DNA of 64,000 nucleotides from Epsilonproteobacteria bacterium tcs-49 (GTDB lineage: Bacteria > Campylobacterota > Campylobacteria > Campylobacterales > Sulfurovaceae): the NCBI GenBank assembly GCA_002049495.1, contig LLYS01000006.1, positions 62,001 through 126,000 of the forward strand, given 5' to 3'. The notes beneath the pieces were generated by a model. It saw nothing but the letters and a program-made list of their open reading frames with translations. It searched no databases and was not told where the DNA came from. Made by a program: the position numbers and the translations under genes. How positions within the stretch are numbered: position 1 is the first letter of the stretch; every line of letters begins with the position of its first letter. Shown piece after piece: positions 57,387 to 64,000 of this stretch.

Positions 57387-58689
57387 AAAAGAGTTTGAAA
57401 TGTTCAGCTCCCTGGCCCAGGCGCATCTGGAACAGCTTCCTGCAAAAAGCCGTTTGTTTCTCTACTCGCTGCTTGTTCTGACGCTGCTTTTCCTGCTTTG
57501 GGCCTCTTTTGCTACGGTGGAGCAGCTGCTTCGGGGTACGGGCAAAGTGGTCGCTTCGGGGCAGAACAAGGTGGTGCAAAATCTCGAAGGGGGGATCGTC
57601 TCAAGTATCCTTGTCAAAGAGGGGCAGCGGGTGCACAAAGGCGAAACGATCCTGCAGATACGCAACCAGCAGTTTGTCAGCGAACTGGAAAAAAACAATT
57701 TGCAAATTTATGAGCTGATGGCAAAAAAACGTCGGCTGCAAGCGGAGTCTTCGGGCAAGACGTTTACCTATACCCCAACGGCCAATACCCTGCTGAACGG
57801 TTTTTTGCAAAAAGAATATGAACTCCACCGAAGCAACCGGAACAATCAGGAGAATAAAAAGCGTATCTTACAGGAGAAACTGACCCAGCGTAAAGAGGAA
57901 AAATCGGAACTGTATTCGCGCATCAACAACCTGCAGATCAAATATGACCTTATCCTTGAGGAGATGAACGCTATGCGACCGCTGGTGCAAAAGGGATTGA
58001 TCTCCAAGATGGAAGCGCTGAAGCTCAAACGGGAAGTGACGACTTTTAAAGATGAGCTTGAATCGGCAAAACTGCGTCTGCCGATTCTTGAGTCTTCTAT
58101 CAAAGAGGCACGGCAGAATCTGCAGGATCTGCACAACGAGTTTGAAACCAAAGCCAGGGAGGAGTATGTCAAAATCAGCGGAGAACTGGACCGTTTGAAA
58201 AAGAGCAATGCCGCCTATAGCGACCAGGTCAGCCGTACCAAGGTCACGGCTCCCGTCGGCGGCACCGTCAAGCAGCTTTTTGTCAACACCATCGGCGGTG
58301 TTATCAAACCGGGAATGGATCTGGTTGAAATCGTACCCGATAACAGTGAATTGATCGTCGAAGCCAAGATTAAACCCGCCGATATCGCCTTTATCCACCC
58401 GGGACAAAAGGCGACGATCAAACTGACGGCGTACGATTTTTCCATCTACGGGGCGCTCAAGGGAGAGGTGGAAACGATTTTGCCCGATGCGATCACCGAT
58501 AAAAAAGATGAAGTATATTATCTGGTATATATCAAAACGGATGATACGGCCCAACTGCAAGACAGAAAACTCAAGATCATCCCGGGAATGGTTGCCAACG
58601 TGGATATCATCAGCGGGGAGCGGACCATCATGGAGTATCTGCTCAAACCGATCGTTAAAACCAGATACTACTCTTTTACGGAGCGATAA
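57376..58689 (+). CDS. HlyD-family membrane fusion protein (LapC-like)
   Basis: A 437-residue periplasmic adaptor. One TM helix (about 30-50), a lipoyl-like segment (VVASGQNKVVQNLEGGIVSS), a long coiled coil (about 95-270), the second lipoyl half (VTAPVGGTVKQLFVNTIGGV) and a beta-barrel with C-terminal IIPGMVANVDIISGERTIM, typical of the HlyD/PrtE type. GGGAGG lies 6 bases before the ATG at 57376; the gene overlaps the exporter gene by 11 bases. It bridges the ABC exporter to the TolC-OmpA channel. Confidence 0.94.
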   Translation: MADKKEFEMFSSLAQAHLEQLPAKSRLFLYSLLVLTLLFLLWASFATVEQLLRGTGKVVASGQNKVVQNLEGGIVSSILVKEGQRVHKGETILQIRNQQFVSELEKNNLQIYELMAKKRRLQAESSGKTFTYTPTANTLLNGFLQKEYELHRSNRNNQENKKRILQEKLTQRKEEKSELYSRINNLQIKYDLILEEMNAMRPLVQKGLISKMEALKLKREVTTFKDELESAKLRLPILESSIKEARQNLQDLHNEFETKAREEYVKISGELDRLKKSNAAYSDQVSRTKVTAPVGGTVKQLFVNTIGGVIKPGMDLVEIVPDNSELIVEAKIKPADIAFIHPGQKATIKLTAYDFSIYGALKGEVETILPDAITDKKDEVYYLVYIKTDDTAQLQDRKLKIIPGMVANVDIISGERTIMEYLLKPIVKTRYYSFTER

Positions 58690-59265
58690 ATGGGACTCTA
58701 TCTCGCTACGCTGGACCCCGTACTTATCAAGCGCTGGAGGGATATCCTTCACGGCTATAACCCTTGCGTTCTTTATAAAGAGGAGGAGTTAAAAAGCCTC
58801 GGTGCCGATACGGGGATGGTGATCCTGTCCATAGATGATTATCCCGATTATACCGCCCGCTTTCAGCGCTGTATCGTATTGTGCAGCGAACCGAGGCTAC
58901 GCGAAGGTAAGCGTCTGCTCGCCGCCGGAGTCAAAGCGTACGGCAACGCGTACCTCTCTTCGGAAAACTTGAAATCAGCGGTGGAAACGGTCCGATCGGG
59001 CAATATTTGGATCTATCCGGATTTGATGCACTACCTTATCGGGGGGATCGGCGAGACCGTCGAGGTTGAAGACGGTGCGGTACAAAAGCTTTCAAAAAAG
59101 CAGCTGGAGGTGGCTAGGCTGTTGAGCCGAGGGCTTGGCAACAGGGAGATAGCCCGGCAGATGGGTATCACCGAGCGAACGGTTAAATCACATCTGACCT
59201 CTATCTATGAAAAAACCGGGACGAGAGATCGTGTTTCGCTGGCTTTGCTGATGAAAAGGTTTTAA
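58690..59265 (+). CDS. LuxR-family regulator with degenerate receiver domain
   Basis: A 191-residue protein. Residues 1-115 follow a receiver-like pattern (GMVILSIDDYPDYTARF, then GVKAYGNAYLSSENLKSAV), without the full set of acidic phosphorylation residues. The C-terminal LuxR helix-turn-helix is clear (LSKKQLEVARLLSRGLGNRE, then MGITERTVKSHLTSIYEK). The ATG directly follows the HlyD stop with GGAG 6 bases upstream. It probably controls the adhesin gene that begins 86 bases further on, independently of phosphorylation. This kind of regulator often accompanies surface adhesins. Confidence 0.87.
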   Translation: MGLYLATLDPVLIKRWRDILHGYNPCVLYKEEELKSLGADTGMVILSIDDYPDYTARFQRCIVLCSEPRLREGKRLLAAGVKAYGNAYLSSENLKSAVETVRSGNIWIYPDLMHYLIGGIGETVEVEDGAVQKLSKKQLEVARLLSRGLGNREIARQMGITERTVKSHLTSIYEKTGTRDRVSLALLMKRF

Positions 59266-59351
59266 ATTCATACCTTCGTACACTATGCAAAGGTTTTACA
59301 TTGGTATATCATATTTTATAAGATGAAAAAACTCCACATAAAGGATAATGG

Positions 59352-62300
59352 ATGGCAGTTGGAACGGTAGCGATAAAATCGGGTACATACTACGCGGTGG
59401 ATGAACAGGGAAATCTTCGCGAACTTCAAGACGGCGATACGGTCAACGAGGGTGAACGGGTCGTTCCCGCCCAGGGACAAAACGGTGGGGAGCTTGAGGT
59501 CGTTTTGGACAACGGCGAAGTGATCCAGGTGGGCAATGCGGGCATCACCCTTGATCAAACCGTCATCAACGCCAATGCGGCGGACCCCGCCGATACCGCC
59601 CTGCCCCAGGATGCGGCGGAAACGGTAGTGCAAGACGTCGCCGAGCAGGAGCTCAATGCCTTTTTGCAAAACCCGGCGCAGGGGGAAACGGCTCTGGATC
59701 AGGTACTGGCAAACAATAATGAAGATACGCTCGCGGCCGCCGCCAATGCCGGACAAAATACGGGAGATACCCAGCAGCAAGAGCAGCAGGAGCAAGAACA
59801 GGAACTGCTTAACGATACTACCAAAGCCCGCGTTCTGTACCGCAACGCCGAAGAAACCAATATCGAAGCTCCCCTGAGAGAGCCGGTTACCGTCAACTAT
59901 AATATCGATACAAATCTGCTTGGGGGCGAAACGGATACGGTTGCCCCGGTGGAGGAAGGCACCTTTATCACCGTACGTCTGTTCGCTTTGGACGAAAATG
60001 GCGACCGGGTTTCGGCCAACAGCGTCGTAGAGGGCGAACCCGCCGCCTATATCGCTCTGGCTTTTGATCAAAACGGCAATCGCGTGGAGGTGAACGAAAC
60101 GGTCAAAATCACCTTCGGTTCCGCTTCGGACAGTGCCGAAGGCGGAAGCGTAGATTATGTTTCGGAGCCCCTGAGCGTGACGGTGGGCGAAGCTTTCAGC
60201 ACCGATACCGTCGACGATTATCTCTCCGACGACGGCGAATCTTTTTCCGTACAGATCGTTTCCGGCTCGGCGAGCAACAAGGGCGGTTACGATTCGGTCA
60301 CGACCGATACCTCGCCCGTACGAACCATGATCACCGACGATACGGGTACGCCCAATATACCCGGCGACGGGGAGGAAAACGATCATGAAACGGTAACGGT
60401 CAAACTCGTGGCTTTAGATGAAAACGGTGATCCCATTCTTGACGGCAACGGGGAGTATACCTTTGCCAACGGCGTAGGCGAGGGAAAGGACGCCAACTAT
60501 ATGGCCCTGGCTTTTTCTTCGGATGCAGCGGAGTTCAAACCCTCCACCGTACTTGCGGCGCAGGAGGGTACGGTCGTTTTACAATTTAGCGACAATGAGG
60601 CTCACGGCGCCCCTTCGCAAAATGCGCTCAACGGCGACGAGGATTACCAAAATACCCAGCTGACGGTCAATATCGGGGAGGTCGTCGCCGTAGCGGCGTA
60701 TGACGATTATCTTAAAGAGGGGGATGAAACCTACGACGTTTCCATCGTCGACGGCAGCTACGATAACGCCGGAGGGGGCTATGAAAACGTTACCATCGAC
60801 GGTTCCGCGGTTACGACGACCATCAGCGACGCCGCGGCGGACGAACCCGACGGCACAACGGGGGCCGAGGATACGGTTTACGTGCGCCTGGGCAACGATG
60901 TAACGGTGCAGGAGGGAGATAACGTTTTCCTTACCCACAGAGTCGATCTCGTGGATAAAAACGGCGACGCGGTAGAGTTGGCAAACGGAGAAACGCTTAC
61001 TATCAAGCTGGACTATACCGATCTTGCCGGCATCAGCGGCGTGGATAACCCCGCCGATTTCGCTGCCGCGCTGCGAAAGACCCTGACTATCACCGGTGAC
61101 GGATCGGATAGCTATACCTTCAGTAACGAGGTCAAAGCCGACTCCATCGACGAAGGCAACGAAGCCTATGCGGTGCGTATAACCGATATCGTCTCCCACA
61201 GCGGCTATTTTGAAAATATGCAGATCGATACGGCCAACAACGGCGCTACCGCGACGATCCAGGAAAATATCGATCCCCAGGAGGATACGGCCAGCGTGTT
61301 TGAGGGTGACGGAGCGATCACGACGACCAGCCAGGGCAATACCAACCTGCTCGACAACGATGCCGAAACAGGGGAAAATCCGCGTATCACCGGCTTTGAT
61401 TACACGGATGAAAGCGGTCAATCCCGGCACGCCGATACCACGGGGGGCAGTGCCACGGCGGATACGCGGTACGGTTCGCTGACGATCAACAGCGACGGAA
61501 CGTGGAGCTACACCCCCGATGCGCAGGAGGATCACAGCGGAGGAAATCTGCTCGATGCGATCAACGTCACTATAGAAGATGACAACGGCAACTCCGTAGA
61601 TACGGATTTTACGATTACGGTCAAAGATACCAAGCCCACCGCGACCCCGTTAAACGGATCGGTTGACGAAGATGACCTGGGTACGGGCAGCGACGGTGTC
61701 AAGGAACCTTTGAGCGTGACAAAAACCCTGGGGATATCCAGATCCCAGGATGATATCAGCGATACGGTCTTTACTGCCGATACGATCACCGCGCTGCAAA
61801 ACGAAAACCTCACCTCCGGCGGCAACGCCCTGGTCTATAGCTTAGACGCTACCAAACATACCCTCACCGCAAAGGCCGGCGGAGATACGGTCTTTAGCGT
61901 TACGATCAACGATCCCGCCGATACCGACGGACAGAACCAAACCTACACCTTTACCCTGGCAGCAAGCATAGAACACCCGAATGCCTCCGGCCAAAACGGA
62001 TATGACCTGCCCTTTTTCTTTGACGTCAAAGACAGCGATTCGACCCTGAAGGATTCAAGTTTTACCGTCAGCGTGATCGACGATATTCCCCGGGCCTTTG
62101 ACGACACCTCCGTCACCGTCGCGGAAGGCGGTGTGAATGCGACGATTTCGCACAATCTGCTGGATAACGATACGCCGGGGGCGGATCAAACCACCGAGAT
62201 CAGCTCCTTCGCGTTTGAGGGCACCCGATATACCGTTGCTTCGGGCGGTTCGAAAGAGGTAACGGGCAGCAGCGGTACGCTCAAAGTGTATGCTGACGGT

Positions 62301-64000
62301 ACATGGGAATTCACCTCCGCCCAAAGCGTGGATAACAGTGCCGGCGCGGTACAAACAAGCTTTGATTATACGATCACCGATCGTGACGGCGACTCTTCGG
62401 TCGCTACGCAGCCCATCGTTATCACCGACGGGGCCGATCCGACCATCGACCCGGTAGATCAAAGCGTGGATGAGAGCGATCTGGGTACGGGCAGCACCCT
62501 GGTACCGGTCAGCGTCGGCGAAACCCTGGACGTGGTCCAAGGCAGCGACGATATCGCCGATACGAAATTTAAAGCGAACCAAAGCGATCTTGAAGCACTG
62601 GGTCTGCGTTCAGGCGGGACCGAGCTGGTGTACAGCATCAGCGATCACGACATTATTGCCAAAAAAGGCAGCGGCGGCGCGGAAGTGTTCCGCATCGCTA
62701 TTACCGATCCCGATTCCGTAAACGCCGCGTATGAGTTCACCCTCTCTTTGCCCCTTGACCATACGCAGCCGGCCAATGACACCAGCTGGGATCTTCCCTT
62801 TGACGTTTATACCGTTGACAGCGACGGCGACAGCGCCGCAGGAGCGTTTAGCGTCACCGTCAACGATTCCGTCCCCGAAGCCGACGATGGCTCCGTAAGC
62901 GTCAAAGAGGACGCTTACGAGACGATCAGATTGACCCGGGACGCCTTTGAGGACGGGAAGATCACTTTGAACAATACCCAAGACGGAGATCAAACGGTGG
63001 CGAAAAACGGTACCGTCGATATCTACGACGCCGACGGGGACGATATAGTGGGCAGTTTGAAAAACAACGGCGACGGCACGGTCACTTTTACGCCTACGGG
63101 TGATTACAGCGGCGATACGAGCGGCTTTAGCTACAGCGTCACCGACGAAGACGGCGACAGCGCCGCCGCGACGGTAAATATCAGCGTCGTTCCCGCTTCA
63201 GACAGACCCTCCGTCGAAAACGGGGGCGGTCAAACCATCGAAGATACCGCCGTGGCTATCAACCTCAAAGCGCCGCAAGTCAGCGACGATACCGATAAAA
63301 ACGGCGCTACCTCCCAGGACGCTCCCGAACTGCTCGGGCTGATACGCCTGGACAATATGGCAAGCGGCGTGCGCATCCTTGACGGCAGCGACAACCCCTT
63401 ATGGACAAGCGGCGGCAAAGGGAGCGATCTGTATATCCTGCTTAGCGACGGTGAACATACCCAGGATGCCATAGACGGGTTTAGCGGCGATAGCAACCAC
63501 CTGAGTATGACCACCGCGCAGTTTGAGGCACTCAAGGTCGATCCCGTGGCCCAGTCGCACAAGGATATCGATATCAAGATGCACGTTACCGAGTATGAAG
63601 TGGACGACAGCGGTTATATGCTCGACAACAGTGAAGTGTCCGGCAACAACGGTTCTACGCGCAACAAAACGTTCCACGTGGAGGTTGAAGCGGTTACCGA
63701 TGATATCTCTTTGGCCTTTGACGATAGCAGCGACGGCACCATCTCCACAACTGATAGCGCGAACGATACCTTTACCCACGACACCCTCACCGAAGGTGCC
63801 GATAGGATCGATCTGACCTCCCTGCTCTCCGCAGTCGCCGGGGGTTCGGGGGATGTCGGCGACGCTTCGGAGCGGCGATGGTACGATCTGGAAGGCTTGC
63901 CCAAGGGAAGCACCGTCACCTTGGGAACAAACAGCGCCTTGGTCGATAGCAGCGGTACGGTTACCCTGCCCTTTTCAGACCGCAGCGACGCGGACCCCTC
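59352..64000 (+). CDS. Giant LapA-type repeat adhesin, N-terminal part (runs off window)
   Basis: The frame from the ATG at 59352 (AAGGA 7 bases upstream) stays open to the window edge, 1549 codons. The N-terminus (MAVGTVAIKSGTYYAVDEQG) matches the LapA retention-module start. A di-alanine stretch TLAAAANAG at residues 126-134 resembles a LapG cleavage region, followed by a Gln-rich segment (about 138-150). Residues about 190-620 are Calx-beta-like repeats. After about 640 a composite repeat of roughly 270 residues alternates a cadherin-like module (LLDND at about 660 and 935) with a VDEDDLGTGS-type module (771 and 1039). The acidic, Thr/Ser/Asp-rich composition suits calcium-binding adhesins exported by type I secretion. 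The C-terminal RTX and secretion signal lie outside the window. Confidence 0.92.
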   Translation, partial: MAVGTVAIKSGTYYAVDEQGNLRELQDGDTVNEGERVVPAQGQNGGELEVVLDNGEVIQVGNAGITLDQTVINANAADPADTALPQDAAETVVQDVAEQELNAFLQNPAQGETALDQVLANNNEDTLAAAANAGQNTGDTQQQEQQEQEQELLNDTTKARVLYRNAEETNIEAPLREPVTVNYNIDTNLLGGETDTVAPVEEGTFITVRLFALDENGDRVSANSVVEGEPAAYIALAFDQNGNRVEVNETVKITFGSASDSAEGGSVDYVSEPLSVTVGEAFSTDTVDDYLSDDGESFSVQIVSGSASNKGGYDSVTTDTSPVRTMITDDTGTPNIPGDGEENDHETVTVKLVALDENGDPILDGNGEYTFANGVGEGKDANYMALAFSSDAAEFKPSTVLAAQEGTVVLQFSDNEAHGAPSQNALNGDEDYQNTQLTVNIGEVVAVAAYDDYLKEGDETYDVSIVDGSYDNAGGGYENVTIDGSAVTTTISDAAADEPDGTTGAEDTVYVRLGNDVTVQEGDNVFLTHRVDLVDKNGDAVELANGETLTIKLDYTDLAGISGVDNPADFAAALRKTLTITGDGSDSYTFSNEVKADSIDEGNEAYAVRITDIVSHSGYFENMQIDTANNGATATIQENIDPQEDTASVFEGDGAITTTSQGNTNLLDNDAETGENPRITGFDYTDESGQSRHADTTGGSATADTRYGSLTINSDGTWSYTPDAQEDHSGGNLLDAINVTIEDDNGNSVDTDFTITVKDTKPTATPLNGSVDEDDLGTGSDGVKEPLSVTKTLGISRSQDDISDTVFTADTITALQNENLTSGGNALVYSLDATKHTLTAKAGGDTVFSVTINDPADTDGQNQTYTFTLAASIEHPNASGQNGYDLPFFFDVKDSDSTLKDSSFTVSVIDDIPRAFDDTSVTVAEGGVNATISHNLLDNDTPGADQTTEISSFAFEGTRYTVASGGSKEVTGSSGTLKVYADGTWEFTSAQSVDNSAGAVQTSFDYTITDRDGDSSVATQPIVITDGADPTIDPVDQSVDESDLGTGSTLVPVSVGETLDVVQGSDDIADTKFKANQSDLEALGLRSGGTELVYSISDHDIIAKKGSGGAEVFRIAITDPDSVNAAYEFTLSLPLDHTQPANDTSWDLPFDVYTVDSDGDSAAGAFSVTVNDSVPEADDGSVSVKEDAYETIRLTRDAFEDGKITLNNTQDGDQTVAKNGTVDIYDADGDDIVGSLKNNGDGTVTFTPTGDYSGDTSGFSYSVTDEDGDSAAATVNISVVPASDRPSVENGGGQTIEDTAVAINLKAPQVSDDTDKNGATSQDAPELLGLIRLDNMASGVRILDGSDNPLWTSGGKGSDLYILLSDGEHTQDAIDGFSGDSNHLSMTTAQFEALKVDPVAQSHKDIDIKMHVTEYEVDDSGYMLDNSEVSGNNGSTRNKTFHVEVEAVTDDISLAFDDSSDGTISTTDSANDTFTHDTLTEGADRIDLTSLLSAVAGGSGDVGDASERRWYDLEGLPKGSTVTLGTNSALVDSSGTVTLPFSDRSDADP

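Noticed and set aside
59316-61535. Minus-strand frames of 356 and 318 codons
   Set aside because: Shadows of the repeat-rich adhesin; long antisense frames are expected from its Asp/Thr/Gly-rich codons.

Overview
The window looks like a chromosome segment of a free-living member of the Campylobacterota (Sulfurimonas/Sulfurovum-like). The basis is the histidine kinases with an AHQWRQPL phospho-acceptor motif, the very large NAD-type glutamate dehydrogenase, a FlaG-like protein ending in the style of Campylobacter FlaG, and overall gene style. Genus cannot be fixed from sequence alone. No rRNA, tRNA, insertion sequence or CRISPR repeat array was seen; an array may lie beyond the left edge, past cas1.

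Layout. (1) 1-8.9 kb, minus strand: a type I-B CRISPR-Cas operon in the order cas6-cas8b-cas7-cas5-cas3-[RHH/GNAT toxin-antitoxin]-cas4-cas1. It carries visible damage: an in-frame amber codon splits cas3 between the two helicase lobes, a one-base homopolymer shift breaks cas8b near its start, and cas4 has lost a normal start codon next to the inserted toxin-antitoxin pair, which has its own consensus promoter. (2) 9-14.1 kb: housekeeping genes (AEC transporter, pyrF, cyclophilin, nadE, lpxB). (3) 14.1-17.3 kb: a response regulator with a frameshifted tail and a large PAS sensor kinase. (4) 17.3-26.3 kb: a complete phosphate regulon (pstSCAB, phoU, a PhoB/PhoR-like pair, pit) with PHO-box-like 11-bp direct repeats before pstS and before pit. 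(5) 26.3-34.3 kb: a small HTH-like protein, a TetR regulator preceded by four palindromic operators spaced exactly 43 bp, kdsB, NAD-GDH, a fused DUF2062/TIGR03545-like membrane protein, and a broken flaG-like gene. (6) 34.4-50 kb: an orphan response regulator, a BFD-like [2Fe-2S] protein, an SF1 helicase, a histone-H1-like Lys/Ala protein, two GGDEF-EAL receptors, sbcCD, a nucleoside deoxyribosyltransferase-like protein and a two-component pair. (7) 50.4-64 kb: a LapA-type adhesin secretion system. It contains a SPOR-TolC-OmpA fusion, a LapG-like protein, a LapD-like c-di-GMP receptor, a type I ABC exporter, its HlyD adaptor, a LuxR regulator and the first 1549 codons of a giant adhesin that runs off the right edge.

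The most unusual points are four. The LapG homologue has lost both its catalytic Cys (now Ser99) and His (now Tyr134) while its LapD partner keeps the LapG-docking Trp and the adhesin keeps an N-terminal retention-type region. A toxin-antitoxin cassette sits inside a decaying I-B cas operon. Four operators with exact 43-bp period lie upstream of an isolated tetR. Three degenerate GGDEF domains occur in c-di-GMP proteins of this one window. Several lesions lie in short homopolymers (cas8b, flaG twice), so sequence error must be excluded before biological decay is claimed.
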